Source: Christensenella sp. UBA2853
Lineage (GTDB): Bacteria; Bacillota; Clostridia; Christensenellales; Aristaeellaceae
Assembly (NCBI GenBank): GCA_002350845.1
Contig: DEFL01000033.1
Location: forward strand, 165,236-229,235
Length of the DNA stretch: 64,000 nucleotides
Direction: 5' to 3'
The position numbers and the translations under genes were made by a program. Numbering within the stretch: position 1 is the first letter of the stretch; each line of letters opens with the position of its first letter. Of this stretch, positions 15,829-24,937 are shown one piece after another. The notes beneath the pieces were generated by a model. It was not told where the DNA came from, made no database searches, and saw only the letters and a list, made by a program, of their open reading frames with translations.

Positions 15829-17949
15829 TCATTTTAGACGCCGGAGAAGAATCACAGCCGCTGAGAAATCACCTTCTGTACACACCGAGAGCATCTGATG
15901 ATCCAGGTGGACCTGTGTCTCTTTCTCTCCGTAGCTTCCGACGATTTCCCAGGAGCCGCAGGGCAGCGGCACGCTGAATGTGTTTTCCTCACATGCAAAG
16001 CGATGCACGACCGCCATGCACAGATCGCCTGCGTCCCCGACTCCCTCCCGGACAACACCCTGCCATCCTTTGAGATGATTGTAATCCTGGTCCTCCCGGC
16101 CATAGCGCATGCTCCGTCCGGAACGGATGACGGGTGCACACAGGCGGTAAAACGCAATGCCCTGATCGAGAAGTTCCCATTGATGCTTCGACAGGTCATA
16201 GACATCGCCCGACACACAGAGCCTGCCCAGGAAACCGTTGACCATGGAATAGTACAGCCTTCTGTCCGAATCTGAAGCATGAAGCACCGCCCAGATCTGG
16301 CTCTGGCGCGGCAGAATGGCCCTATGCACATTGGCCGCAATGACCGGGATCTCAACGCATTCATGGGCGTCAGAGAAGGAGGCCATAGAGCACACGCCCA
16401 TCATGGACGGCTCCAGCCGATGGCCGCCGGAAGCACAGTTTTCGATCACAATGCCCGGGATCTTCTCACGGATGCGGCGGAAGTAGTCCTGTGAAGCCAG
16501 TACCGACTTTCGAAGTTCCTCCCCGAAACTCTCCTCCCCGTCCGGACCGATGCCGTAATTTCCATTGTAGTCCACTTTCAGATAGCCGAATCCATTGTCC
16601 CGCAGTGTCCCGATCACGCGCTCATCCAGATACTGAACGGTTTCCGGTTTTTTCATATCCCAGAAACGGTTGCCGCCGTCCTCAAGCGGCAGGCCGTCCC
16701 GTCTGAGAAAGAGTTCTTCTTTATCGTGATACGCCTCGGACTCATGCCCGGCCAGTTCAAACTCCATCCACAGCCCCGGGATCATGCCTGCATCCCGGAT
16801 CGCCTGCGCCGTTTTCTTCAGCCCGCTCGGGAACCGGTCGCTGCTGGGCACCCAGTCGCCCTGGCGGTTATACCACGGCCCGGTCTTTGGCGCATACCAT
16901 CCGGCATCGATCACCAGATACCTGAATCCATGCCCCCGAACCGCCTCCGTGACCCGCCTGAGATTTTCCTCTGTCGGTTCGCCCCAGGTCGTACAGTATT
17001 CATTGAAAATAACCGGCAGGTCTTTCTCCGTCTCCGGCAGGTCCTTCAGTGCCTCCTCCTGCGCCTGTGTCATGCACCAGCTGACCTCGTCCACGCCGCC
17101 CATCGCCGCAGCCAGCACCGCTTTGGGCGCTGTCAACACTTCCCCGGGATGCAGCGTCTTCAGGAAATGCCCGAACTCACGGTCTGCCAGGCCTCCTGCA
17201 AAGGCGATCCTGTCATCCTTGTTGTACACTTCCATCTGCCAGGAGCCGGGATAATAGAGCTGTGCACCAAGGCACCAGCCCTCCTTTTCATCCTCCACGA
17301 CGCCCCACGGGAAAAAGCCGCGAACCGGCATGGAACCGATCTGTCCGTAGCGCAGGGCATTCGCACCGTGACGTGACCAGCTCGGCTCCATATGCAGATC
17401 CAGCATGGACTGCTTCAGCAGCTTCCCCTCCCCGCTCCAGCGGCTGGTCAGCCGGTAAAAGTTCAGGTCAGCCATCCGCTCCTCTTCTCCAATCGGCGAG
17501 AGACCGCACACATTGAAGCTGGTCACATACTCCAGTTTCTGTTCCGTCCCGGATGTGTTCTCAAGACAGGTCTGGACGGTCAGATACGGCGTGCCTTTTC
17601 TGAAGCGCAGGGCATGAACTGCAGTGATTCTCGGGCTTTGCAGCACCGTCTGCACCGTCGTTTCTTCTTCCGATTCCTCGACCGTCTGCCGGATATATCT
17701 CAGCTGGAATGTACTTTCACTGCCGTGCATGACAAGGCCCTGGGAATAGGATGCAGCATATCCGTCCCCGATGAGCTTGAGCTGGACCAGACTGTCTGCC
17801 ATCCACCGGCCGTCGAGCGTGAACCGGTCCTGCAGTGCGGTCGGAAAGACCGTCATCCCCACGGTTTCAGAGGGATGGTTCAGGATATAGCATACGGTTT
17901 GTCCGCCAAAGTTGAATGTACTCAAAATGGATTTGGATGGTCCTTTCAT
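15829..17949 (-). CDS. GH36 alpha-galactosidase
   Basis: This 706-residue enzyme has an N-terminal beta-supersandwich and a TIM barrel. GH36 landmarks are the nucleophile D460 in GYLKVDYNGN, the acid/base D527 in SFSDAHE, VIENCASGGH just before it, and LVIDAGWY near 350. It removes alpha-1,6-galactose from raffinose-type sugars or galactomannan side chains. No signal peptide is seen, so it is cytoplasmic. The start at 17949 follows GGAGG. It is separated by a terminator from the genes upstream and convergent with the AraC gene; it may be a monocistronic extension of the glycan locus. Confidence 0.93.
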   Translation of the reverse strand: MKGPSKSILSTFNFGGQTVCYILNHPSETVGMTVFPTALQDRFTLDGRWMADSLVQLKLIGDGYAASYSQGLVMHGSESTFQLRYIRQTVEESEEETTVQTVLQSPRITAVHALRFRKGTPYLTVQTCLENTSGTEQKLEYVTSFNVCGLSPIGEEERMADLNFYRLTSRWSGEGKLLKQSMLDLHMEPSWSRHGANALRYGQIGSMPVRGFFPWGVVEDEKEGWCLGAQLYYPGSWQMEVYNKDDRIAFAGGLADREFGHFLKTLHPGEVLTAPKAVLAAAMGGVDEVSWCMTQAQEEALKDLPETEKDLPVIFNEYCTTWGEPTEENLRRVTEAVRGHGFRYLVIDAGWYAPKTGPWYNRQGDWVPSSDRFPSGLKKTAQAIRDAGMIPGLWMEFELAGHESEAYHDKEELFLRRDGLPLEDGGNRFWDMKKPETVQYLDERVIGTLRDNGFGYLKVDYNGNYGIGPDGEESFGEELRKSVLASQDYFRRIREKIPGIVIENCASGGHRLEPSMMGVCSMASFSDAHECVEIPVIAANVHRAILPRQSQIWAVLHASDSDRRLYYSMVNGFLGRLCVSGDVYDLSKHQWELLDQGIAFYRLCAPVIRSGRSMRYGREDQDYNHLKGWQGVVREGVGDAGDLCMAVVHRFACEENTFSVPLPCGSWEIVGSYGEKETQVHLDHQMLSVCTEGDFSAAVILLRRLK

Positions 17950-18112
17950 CTCGATGCCTCCATTCTTGTGTGACCGGCTTCTCCCGTTCAGTGCAGGCCG
18001 GTTTCTTTTCCTCTTCTCTGATCCTGAGACGTGATGTCAGAAAAGTCTTTCGACAATGGACTGCATATCCCTGTGCTGACCTGCATGTTTTTCCGGTTTT
18101 GTCACCATTACG
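17950..18112 (-). other. Leader/promoter region of the GH36 gene
   Basis: This 163-base stretch between the upstream terminator and the GH36 start must hold the GH36 promoter, but I see no convincing -35/-10 pair. It contains a short ACCGGC/GCCGGT inverted repeat near 17972-18002. No gene is supported here. Confidence 0.4.
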
Positions 18113-18140
18113 AAAAAAAACAGGCTTTCTTAACAAAGCC
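18113..18140 (-). terminator. Rho-independent terminator of the 18-kb minus-strand operon
   Basis: On the minus strand GGCTTT-GTTAAG-AAAGCC (18140-18123) is followed by TG and eight T residues. It closes the gene string that begins further upstream and isolates the GH36 gene. Confidence 0.8.
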
Positions 18141-18235
18141 ACCGTCACCGCAGTCTATGATCACTGCAGCGACGATGGCCGTGTGTATATCCATGGAACA
18201 GAAACATCATCCGGTTCCGTGACTTCAAAAACAAC

Positions 18236-18623
18236 CTACAGGAGCCCTCTCGAGCTCACCGACCCGGAAGGAAACAGTCTGGGCCGCATGGATGTGGATC
18301 TGTCCATGAGTGCAGCCCATTCCATCGGCAGTCTTTTCGCGGCAATACCCGTCCTGCGCTTGACAAACGCATCACCAGCGGCACGGCTGTGTGTGGCGAT
18401 GCCAAAGCCGACACTGCTTCTCTTGTACCATAAGCATTGCATCCCGCATGCATCGAACTCCTCCTGAAACGGTCAGCTTTACGCAGTCCCGGCCGTCTCT
18501 GAGGAGTTCTTCTTTTTGCTCTTTCAGCACACTGCCCTCCGGAATGGGTGCACGGTACATCTTCTGCCCTGGCACATTCCTTCCGGATTGCGGCAGTGGC
18601 ATCCGGGAAGCTCCCAGGCTCAT
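18236..18623 (-). pseudogene. Possible degenerate or frameshifted gene of unknown function
   Basis: Directly after the CAT-type gene an ATG (18623) overlaps its stop as ATGA and has a good GAGGAGAAT ribosome binding site. That frame runs 83 codons (starting MSLGASRMPLPQ) and stops at 18372. A second minus frame overlapping it continues to 18236 (containing FGIATHSRAAGDAFVKRRTG and LPMEWAALMDRSTSMRP), just before a terminator. The two halves may be one gene split by a frameshift. I do not recognise the family, and neither piece may be coding. Confidence 0.3.
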
Positions 18624-19273
18624 ATTCTCCTCACAAAATCCGCCATTTCCTTTTCCAGAAGGCGGAAGACGTTGGCAATCAGGTATCCGTCGGCGACCGC
18701 GTGATTCATCCTGACACTGACCGGCATGAGCAGCCTTCCGCCTTCTTCCCGGTATTTTCCCCAGTTGATGATGGGAAGGAAATACAGATATCCGTCGGGA
18801 AGCTCAATGTTCAGCGAATCGTAGGAAAGCCAGGAGATATAGGAAGCGTCAAACCAGTTGGGATGATTCGCGGCATCCAGGCCATATTCCCGTGTCTGTT
18901 TGGCTTTCTCCACATCCTCCAGAGCATGGCAATAAAATGCTTCGTAATCTTCCCTGTATTCCGTGTAGACCGGCGTGCAGGTTTCCGTGTCCTCATGGAA
19001 CACGTACTGCGTCGGATGGATCACATCATAGCAAATCAGTTCGTCTGTCTGCCACAAATATGCCATCCGGTAATCCTCTCGGGAATTGAGCACCCTGGAC
19101 AGGATATACAGAAAGTTCAGATAGAATCGGGTCCCCGTCTCTTTGCTGTGGGCTGCAAGCGCCGTCACATCGATCCGGGCAGTCATGGAGGTGGAACACT
19201 TGCAGTCCTGCGTAAAATGGCGATAGACGCCTTTTCTGTAATAGGTCTCTTTGTCAATGATTCTGTAATTCAT
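18620..19273 (-). CDS. CatA-like chloramphenicol acetyltransferase family protein
   Basis: The 217-residue length is that of the type A CAT trimer subunit. The active-site motif is NHAVADG: the catalytic histidine (H191) and the structural aspartate (D195) of the HHxxxDG motif are kept, while the first His is Asn. FYLNFLYIL and PNWFDASYISW are other typical family segments. It transfers acetyl from acetyl-CoA to a hydroxyl acceptor. Whether it gives chloramphenicol resistance cannot be told from sequence; related proteins also act on other acceptors. The start follows a GGGGGG ribosome binding site. Confidence 0.85.
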   Translation of the reverse strand: MNYRIIDKETYYRKGVYRHFTQDCKCSTSMTARIDVTALAAHSKETGTRFYLNFLYILSRVLNSREDYRMAYLWQTDELICYDVIHPTQYVFHEDTETCTPVYTEYREDYEAFYCHALEDVEKAKQTREYGLDAANHPNWFDASYISWLSYDSLNIELPDGYLYFLPIINWGKYREEGGRLLMPVSVRMNHAVADGYLIANVFRLLEKEMADFVRRI

Positions 19274-19291
19274 AATAGTTGCCCCCCTGCT

Positions 19292-19756
19292 TCATTCCTT
19301 CCCTCCGGGAATCCGGATGAAAGAAACGCTTCCTTTCGCCTGATGACCGGATACTGAGATAGTATAGCTGCCTGCTGCGGAGATCTCCAGAGCAAATTCC
19401 GCATTCTGCTGCGCGTTTCCCTGGTAAATCGGGTCTTTTCCCTCCATACCTACGGTCACATCCACATACCCTTTCGCATGTGACAGGGTCACCCGGAGCT
19501 GATCCCCGGCCCACAATTCCATCTCTGCTGATTCTTCCCGATTCAGAACGGAATACTCCAATTGAAACACTGATCCATTGGATACTCTGGAGCCATCAAA
19601 AATGCCGCCTGTCCCGCATCCGGTCAGCAGAAAAAGAATGGTTGCAAACAGTCCGATGCCCATCGACATTTTCAGCATTCGCACCCATGCGTATTGTTCC
19701 TTGATCAGTCTCCTCCCCTTTCCCGTTTTCTCAGATGGTTCTTCTCCATATTCCAT
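19292..19756 (-). CDS. Putative lipoprotein
   Basis: The 154-residue frame has a hydrophobic segment ending in a lipobox (FLLTGCG), so a lipoprotein anchored outside the membrane is likely. The mature part (about 105 residues) is rich in beta-strand-type sequence, ending GSYTISVSGHQAKGSVSF, like small bacterial immunoglobulin-type domains. The 30 residues before the signal are unusually long and charged, so the true start may be GTG or ATG around MLKMSMG, about 25 codons in. It overlaps the upstream hydrolase stop by one base (TAATG). No specific function recognised. Confidence 0.65.
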   Translation of the reverse strand: MEYGEEPSEKTGKGRRLIKEQYAWVRMLKMSMGIGLFATILFLLTGCGTGGIFDGSRVSNGSVFQLEYSVLNREESAEMELWAGDQLRVTLSHAKGYVDVTVGMEGKDPIYQGNAQQNAEFALEISAAGSYTISVSGHQAKGSVSFIRIPGGKE

Positions 19757-20502
19757 TATCTTCTGTTGATCATCTCACAGAGTTCAGCAGCATACTGTTC
19801 CGGATGGTTCAGGGAGAATTCGCCGTGGTAAAGGCCTTCTTTGACTTCCAGTACACTCTCCGGGATCATGTCCCTGAGCTGCCCGGCAGAACGCTGCATG
19901 CTTTTCTGTTCTTTCCCTCCGACAATGATCCTCACCCTGGCACGGCATTCCTGCAGGGCAGGTTTCAATCCATACGCTGTGTTTGCCTTCAGAAATGCGA
20001 TCATATTTTCTTTTGAGATTTTCACTGTATCCCTGAAATAGTCCTCAAACAGATCATTTCGAATATGAAGAGAGTCAAACTGGATTCCGGCAAACCATTG
20101 TTTCCGGATCAGACTGAAACTTGACGAGAGCATCGGCCCAATCAGAGCGTTCGTCATGCGGGATGGGATCACCGATGCGCTTTCGATCATTGCATACCGG
20201 CAGATATCCTTCCTCTGAGACAGCATTTCCACCAGGATCTGCGCGCCAAGGGATAAGCCGCCGATGAAAAGAACGGAACCACCGTACTCCCGGTCAATCT
20301 GGGAAATCATGCGGGCCGCGTTTTCTTCTATGCCTTCAAAGTCCTCATCGCTGTCTGCGTGCCCGTCCAGAATCGGCAGCACAACATGATATCGGTCACT
20401 CAGCAGCTCTGCCTCGGACCGGTAATTCCACCAGGACAGCCCGCCTCCGTGAAGCAGCAGGATGACCTCCTGGTTTTGCTTTCCGTATTCCACGATCTTC
20501 AT
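19756..20502 (-). CDS. Alpha/beta hydrolase
   Basis: This 248-residue protein has the oxyanion motif LLLHGGG (16-21), the nucleophile elbow GGLSLGAQ (S84), an aspartate-bearing late strand and a C-terminal histidine (LYHGEF). It is an esterase, lipase or lactonase-like hydrolase of unknown substrate. ATG at 20502 is chosen over GTG at 20514 because GGTGA lies five bases before it. The stop of the upstream methyltransferase gene ends six bases before this start, so they form one transcript. Confidence 0.82.
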   Translation of the reverse strand: MKIVEYGKQNQEVILLLHGGGLSWWNYRSEAELLSDRYHVVLPILDGHADSDEDFEGIEENAARMISQIDREYGGSVLFIGGLSLGAQILVEMLSQRKDICRYAMIESASVIPSRMTNALIGPMLSSSFSLIRKQWFAGIQFDSLHIRNDLFEDYFRDTVKISKENMIAFLKANTAYGLKPALQECRARVRIIVGGKEQKSMQRSAGQLRDMIPESVLEVKEGLYHGEFSLNHPEQYAAELCEMINRR

Positions 20503-20507
20503 CTCTG

Positions 20508-21179
20508 TCACCACACAAACGGGATCACTTGATATCTGACCCGCTTCTTATATTCCGTGTATCCCTCCAGCCCGCTTTCCAGGACCTTTTCTTCATTGCG
20601 GATGCGTTTGGCGATGATCGGGATATAGGCCAGCATGATCACAAAGGAAAGGATGGACCCCAGCACGAGCGGCATGGCGAGGAACAGGAGCAGCGTAGTC
20701 ATGTACATGGGGTGGCGGACAACACCGTACAGCCCGGTGTCGATGACCTTCTGGTTTTCCTGCACTTCCACGGTCCGGGAGAGCCAGACATTCTCCCGCA
20801 GCACCTCCGCATACAGCGCATAGGCTAGCAGGAAGACGACCGCTGCTGCCCAGGACACCCAGTCCGGCAGCAAAATCCAGCCGAACCTGAAATTCAGCCC
20901 CGCAACAAGAAACGCTGCCAGGAACATCAGCCCGCTGAGGGCTATCACGGTTTTCTGCTCGGCCTCCTGTTCCTTCACGTCGAGCCGTCTGCGAAGCAGG
21001 TCAGGTGACTTTTTCATCATGACCAGTCCTGCGATAAACATCGGGACAAAGAGAATTCCCACCAGGAGCCAGCCCTGCCAGTAGCTGAAAGTGCCTGCCG
21101 GCAGAAACAGCAGAAGACCTACGATCACCAGACCGCTCAGGAATTTGATGATTGCCTGTGCAAACAGTTTCGAATCCAT
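20508..21179 (-). CDS. Isoprenylcysteine carboxyl methyltransferase (ICMT)-like membrane protein
   Basis: The 223-residue protein has about five membrane helices and the ICMT/PEMT-type SAM-binding C-terminus: DTGLYGVVRHPMY, then the charged helix RIRNEEKVLESGLEGYTEYKKRVRY. Such bacterial proteins methylate unknown lipid-like or small substrates at the membrane. It starts behind AGGGAGG, one base after the stop of the TIM-barrel gene. Substrate cannot be inferred. Confidence 0.82.
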   Translation of the reverse strand: MDSKLFAQAIIKFLSGLVIVGLLLFLPAGTFSYWQGWLLVGILFVPMFIAGLVMMKKSPDLLRRRLDVKEQEAEQKTVIALSGLMFLAAFLVAGLNFRFGWILLPDWVSWAAAVVFLLAYALYAEVLRENVWLSRTVEVQENQKVIDTGLYGVVRHPMYMTTLLLFLAMPLVLGSILSFVIMLAYIPIIAKRIRNEEKVLESGLEGYTEYKKRVRYQVIPFVW

Positions 21180-21180
21180 C

Positions 21181-22008
21181 TTATACCTCCCTGTTGTTTC
21201 GCAGCCACTGAACTGATTGCTTCAGTGCCTGAACTGTCTTGGTTTCCAGAACACACCGGGCATGGCTCTTTTCGGCCATCCGGAGCCTTTCTGTCAAGTG
21301 AATCTCGCCATCACCCAGGGCGAGATGGTTTCTCGGCGGTGTTTCCGTTCCGTCATGGATGTGAAAATGGATCAGCTTTTCCTGATGCTCCATCAGAAAC
21401 GGCACATCCTTCTCATGGGTGGCCTTCGAGTGCCCGATGTCCCAGGTCAGAGCGAACTTTGGGCTCTCAAGAAGAAAAGCCATCGCCTTTTTCTCATACT
21501 CCCGGAAACCGTCCGTGTTTTCTATGGCCATCATGATGTCGCTGCCGCCGATCCATTCCTCGCACAGAGACCGGAAAGCGGCAAACGATTCCATGTAAGT
21601 CTCAAAATCCCGCTCATACATATATGCTTTCCAGTCCGGCAGGGTGATGTAGATGCCATGGTGCATGTGCATATTCAGCGTCAGCGGCTGACGGGAGTCT
21701 CCGTATCGATCCCGCAGGGGCAGCAGCGCTTTGGCCGCAAAGATCGTCCGCCGGACTGTTTCGAGCCAGGCCTGCGCCACCAGGGGGTTGAAATCCGCGA
21801 TGTTCAGGTTTTCGTCCAGATGAATGGTGTAGTACAGCCCATGCTGATTCCCGATCCGGATCAGCTCCTCTGTCTGCTCCAGCCTGTCCACCTGGTACTC
21901 CGGGAAGTTCATATTCAACTCTATGAAGCGCAGCCCAAGCGTTTCGCACAGGGCCGCATTTTCTTCCAGTGTACGGTTCTCGATCAGCGTCGGCATGCCA
22001 AACTGCAT
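21181..22008 (-). CDS. Sugar phosphate isomerase/epimerase-like TIM barrel protein
   Basis: This 275-residue protein has AP-endonuclease-2/xylose-isomerase fold segments: LRFIELNMNFPEY, LNMHMHHG, MAIENTDGF, LTWDIGHSKATHE, IHFHIHDGTE and CVLETKT. The metal ligands implied are E in AIENT, D and H in WDIGH, H in HIHDG and E in LETKT. It could isomerise or epimerise a sugar, or act as an endonuclease-IV-like enzyme; the context gives no pathway. The start MQFGMPT at 22008 follows GAGGAGAA; 15 further in-frame residues upstream are not supported. The 149 bases upstream hold no gene. Confidence 0.8.
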   Translation of the reverse strand: MQFGMPTLIENRTLEENAALCETLGLRFIELNMNFPEYQVDRLEQTEELIRIGNQHGLYYTIHLDENLNIADFNPLVAQAWLETVRRTIFAAKALLPLRDRYGDSRQPLTLNMHMHHGIYITLPDWKAYMYERDFETYMESFAAFRSLCEEWIGGSDIMMAIENTDGFREYEKKAMAFLLESPKFALTWDIGHSKATHEKDVPFLMEHQEKLIHFHIHDGTETPPRNHLALGDGEIHLTERLRMAEKSHARCVLETKTVQALKQSVQWLRNNREV

Positions 22009-22157
22009 CGCGATTCTCCTCGTATTCTTCGTGATCAGCGGATGCGTTGACAACCCGCAGGTTGATCACAGCATCCCATCCTATACCGGTTTTACCGCAG
22101 CATCTTCATCCTGCAGGGTCGTCCCCGGTCAGCCACGCCATGTCAACGGTTTTCCCT

Positions 22158-22781
22158 TCAGTCGAACAGCTGACCCGGCAGCTTCAGCTTTTCTTTGGGC
22201 GGGAACTCCCGGTCGAAGGCTTCCACGTCCGCGTCATCCACATAGTAGCCCTTCGGCGTCTGGTACACACCCGTAACACCCCTCAGATACCCCGGGATCA
22301 GTTCCCTGCACAGGAAGAAGGAATCGTCCGCGCCTTCCGGCAGGTCATGATAGCGGATGCCAAACTTCCGGGCATAATCGAAGCCGCAGTGACTGTAGAA
22401 TTTGATATTGCCCTCAAAGAGCACCGCGCCAAAGCCCATGGCCGTCGCCTTCTCCAGGCAGAAATCCAGCAGTTTTTTCCCGTAGCCCTGTCTCTTGCGT
22501 TCCGGAATGATTCCAATCGGACCCATGGTCAGCACGGGAATCTCCCGGCCGTCATCGGCATTGATGACCGTCTTCATGAACATGTTCTGCCCGATCAGAC
22601 GTCCGTCCTGCTCCATCACAAAGTCCAGTTCCGGAATGAAGGCCGGATCATCCCGCAGGACATGCATCACATAATGCTCGCTGCATCCGGGTCTGTACAC
22701 GTTCCAAAAAGCTTCCCGGATCAGGTTTTCATTTTCTCTGTAGTCTTCTTTTCTTTCAAGGCGGATGATTATGTTTTTCAT
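22158..22781 (-). CDS. GNAT family N-acetyltransferase
   Basis: This 207-residue YhbS-like acetyltransferase has the acetyl-CoA-binding motif A: MGPIGIIPERKRQGYGKKLL (R/Q-x-x-G-x-G/A). N-terminal MKNIIIRLERKEDY is the usual first strand of GNATs. It transfers an acetyl group to an amine; the acceptor is unknown. It lies downstream of the DUF3795-GNAT gene, probably in the same transcript. Confidence 0.85.
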   Translation of the reverse strand: MKNIIIRLERKEDYRENENLIREAFWNVYRPGCSEHYVMHVLRDDPAFIPELDFVMEQDGRLIGQNMFMKTVINADDGREIPVLTMGPIGIIPERKRQGYGKKLLDFCLEKATAMGFGAVLFEGNIKFYSHCGFDYARKFGIRYHDLPEGADDSFFLCRELIPGYLRGVTGVYQTPKGYYVDDADVEAFDREFPPKEKLKLPGQLFD

Positions 22782-22793
22782 GGTTTTTCCTTT

Positions 22794-23564
22794 CTATTGA
22801 TGCATATACACCCTCGTCTCACTCCCGCTGTCGTCATGCGCCATGCACAGGAACGCCCAGCCATACCGCTCATAAAAACCGGTATGATCTGTGACCAGGT
22901 ACAGCGGCGTGATGCCTTTGGTCCGCATATCCTCCACGACGAGATCCAGCAGCCTTCCTGCAATGCCCTGGTCCCGGAACCCCTCTTCTGTATAGACAGC
23001 GCAGACGTTTGGGGCAAGGTCCTTCCTGTCGTGAAAATCGTTCTCGATGACGCCCAGCCCGCCGACAATACGGTTCCCAGCCAGGCAAAGGTACCAGCCG
23101 TATTCCGTTTCCCGGTTCAGATACGCCGCCATGCAGGCATAATAAGCTTCCTCTGGCACGCCCCATTTCTCATGAAACCATGCTGCTGCGCTTTCCAGCA
23201 GTTCCGGACGCTCCCGAAGGGAGAGATACCGGTAATCCTTCAGATTGATTGCAGCATTTGGGTTGTTCCCGGTGATGGCAGCCAGCCTTTCACAGCCTTC
23301 CATCTCCGGACACGCCCCGCAGGTTTCCACCTTTTTTCCGACGGCGCACTGGCGTATTGGACAGAGGGATTCGCAATAGGGTGTTTTCGGCCCATCAATC
23401 CGGCATCCGGTACAATGGATCATCTCCGGCGTGATCTCCACGCCGTTCATCTCTGACCATTCTCTGGCCACCTTCTGCCGCAGCTCGTCATTCTGGTTGA
23501 TCGTCGCAATCCGGGCCTCACAGATTTCGCAGTCCAGCCCGCAGAATCCGATGAAATCCTTCAT
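22794..23564 (-). CDS. DUF3795 cysteine-rich domain fused to GNAT acetyltransferase
   Basis: Residues 1-95 carry at least nine cysteines in the DUF3795 arrangement (CGLDCEIC, CTGCR, CESLCPIRQC, CGACPEMEGC), a probable metal-binding module. Residues about 120-256 are a GNAT domain, with VYTEEGFRDQGIAGRLLD as the acetyl-CoA loop and LVTDHTGFYERYGW near the end. The two domains are joined without a frameshift. The cysteine module may sense or protect against metals or oxidants, or recruit a substrate. The start at 23564 follows GGGGGCTGAG. Confidence 0.82.
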   Translation of the reverse strand: MKDFIGFCGLDCEICEARIATINQNDELRQKVAREWSEMNGVEITPEMIHCTGCRIDGPKTPYCESLCPIRQCAVGKKVETCGACPEMEGCERLAAITGNNPNAAINLKDYRYLSLRERPELLESAAAWFHEKWGVPEEAYYACMAAYLNRETEYGWYLCLAGNRIVGGLGVIENDFHDRKDLAPNVCAVYTEEGFRDQGIAGRLLDLVVEDMRTKGITPLYLVTDHTGFYERYGWAFLCMAHDDSGSETRVYMHQ

Positions 23565-23568
23565 GTTC

Positions 23569-24254
23569 TCAGCCCCCGTTCACGTTTCGGATATATTCTT
23601 CCTTTGGGATCATGGGTCGCTCCAGCGTCGCGACTGTCTCTGGAGAAAGCGTCAGGCGATTCGCATACTCTGCTCCGGCTTCCTCGAATCGTTTCAGCAG
23701 CGGATCGGCTACGACAGCGGCCTCGGGCACATTCATGAGCGGTGTTTCCGGCACGCAGACCATGTCCGGGTTCCCAAAACAGGTTTTGCACATCATCTTC
23801 AGGCCGTCGAAATTGCCGTCCCAGTCCGGAAAGCCGCAGCCGCAGATCACCAGCGTGTGGAGGCGCGAAAAATCCATGAGCGCTTCATGGCTGACCGTTC
23901 CGTCCGGGTGCTGCACCATACGCATTTTGACCAGCGGTATGGTCCGGTCCAGCACAGCCTTCAGCGGTGACGGCATGCCATAACAGTACAGCGGAAAGCT
24001 CCAGATGATCACATCCGCTTCACGATACAGGTCCAGAATCGTGTTCTGGTCGTCCGCGATGATGCAGTGCCCGTCTCCCCGCTGCCAGCAGCCAAAGCAG
24101 CCCCGGCAGGGCGCGATCTGATCTGCTTTTCTCTGACATGAATGAGGTGAACCTCATGCGTTTCTCCGCGGTTCATCCCCCTCAGAAAGGCTTCCGTCAG
24201 GCGGAAGGTGTCGCTCTTTTTCTTGGGACTGCCGTTCAATACAAGAATCTTCAT
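23569..24254 (-). pseudogene. NADPH-dependent FMN reductase / iron-sulfur flavoprotein-like gene, frameshifted
   Basis: The start (MKILVLNGSPKKKSDT, ATG 24254, ribosome binding site AGAGGTGG) is the flavodoxin-like phosphate loop. The continuation after position 24124 is in another frame and reads C-R-G-C-F-G-C-W, then VIIWSFPLYCYG and a normal C-terminus. The break coincides with a 5-base tandem duplication, GATCTGATCT at 24115-24124 (plus strand). Removing one copy restores KQIAPCRGC and a full protein of about 226 residues with the CxxCxxC motif of FMN-reductase relatives. This is a recent mutation, a reversible slippage or a sequence error. Confidence 0.85.
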
Positions 24255-24280
24255 TGGCCCACCTCTTTCTGTTTTTCTGG

Positions 24281-24841
24281 TCAATCTCTTTTACCTGAAT
24301 GATTTGAATGCTGATTGTTATTGATTTCCCTGATCCAGTCCTCCCTTGAGATCACCGAAACATGCGTTGTTCCGTTGGCTTCATCCGGGACTTCACAGGC
24401 AAAGCGCATGCCGATGGATTCCGCTGTTCGAAAGGAAGACTCATTGGTGTATTTGCAGCAGGAGTACAGAGCCGGAACCTCTGTATTCCGAAACGCCCAG
24501 TCACGAACCGCTTTGGCGGCTTCTCTGGCATAGCCCTTCCGCTGGCAGTCGCGGCGGATATGGAATCCTATTTCCGGCAGCACTTCTCCATTGATCTTTT
24601 GCAGTGTCAGCCCGCAGTCGCCAATCATTTCCCCGGTATCCTTAAGGCACACTGCACACAGTCCAAAGCCGTCCTGCCGATAGCGGTTCATATTCCGCTC
24701 AATCCAGTCCCTGACGCGCTGCTCATCGAAGGAATACGGATAATGACACATGATTTCAGGATCGCCAAGCACGCGGAACAGTGCGTCGTAATCCTCCCTG
24801 CTCATTTCCCGGAGCAGCAGCCTTTGCGTTTCCAAAACCAT
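24281..24841 (-). CDS. GNAT acetyltransferase, RimJ/RimL type
   Basis: This 186-residue protein has the RimJ/RimL pattern: ETQRLLLREM at the start, GDPEIMCHYP, then EIGFHIRRDCQRKGYAREAA as the acetyl-CoA site and CCKYTNESSFRTAESIGM. It acetylates an amine, on a protein N-terminus, antibiotic or small metabolite. ATG at 24841 follows GGAAGG; 22 further upstream in-frame residues look non-coding. Confidence 0.85.
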   Translation of the reverse strand: MVLETQRLLLREMSREDYDALFRVLGDPEIMCHYPYSFDEQRVRDWIERNMNRYRQDGFGLCAVCLKDTGEMIGDCGLTLQKINGEVLPEIGFHIRRDCQRKGYAREAAKAVRDWAFRNTEVPALYSCCKYTNESSFRTAESIGMRFACEVPDEANGTTHVSVISREDWIREINNNQHSNHSGKRD

Positions 24842-24937
24842 GTGTCGCCTTCCCTTTCTTCCCATCAGACAGCAGACCCTGCCTGACGATGCGGTCCTAT
24901 GATCCAACGATCACTTCATACACCATCTTTTTATGAT

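Noticed and set aside
22009..22157. A regulatory RNA between the TIM-barrel and GNAT genes
   Set aside because: No strong hairpin, promoter or terminator is visible in these 149 bases.
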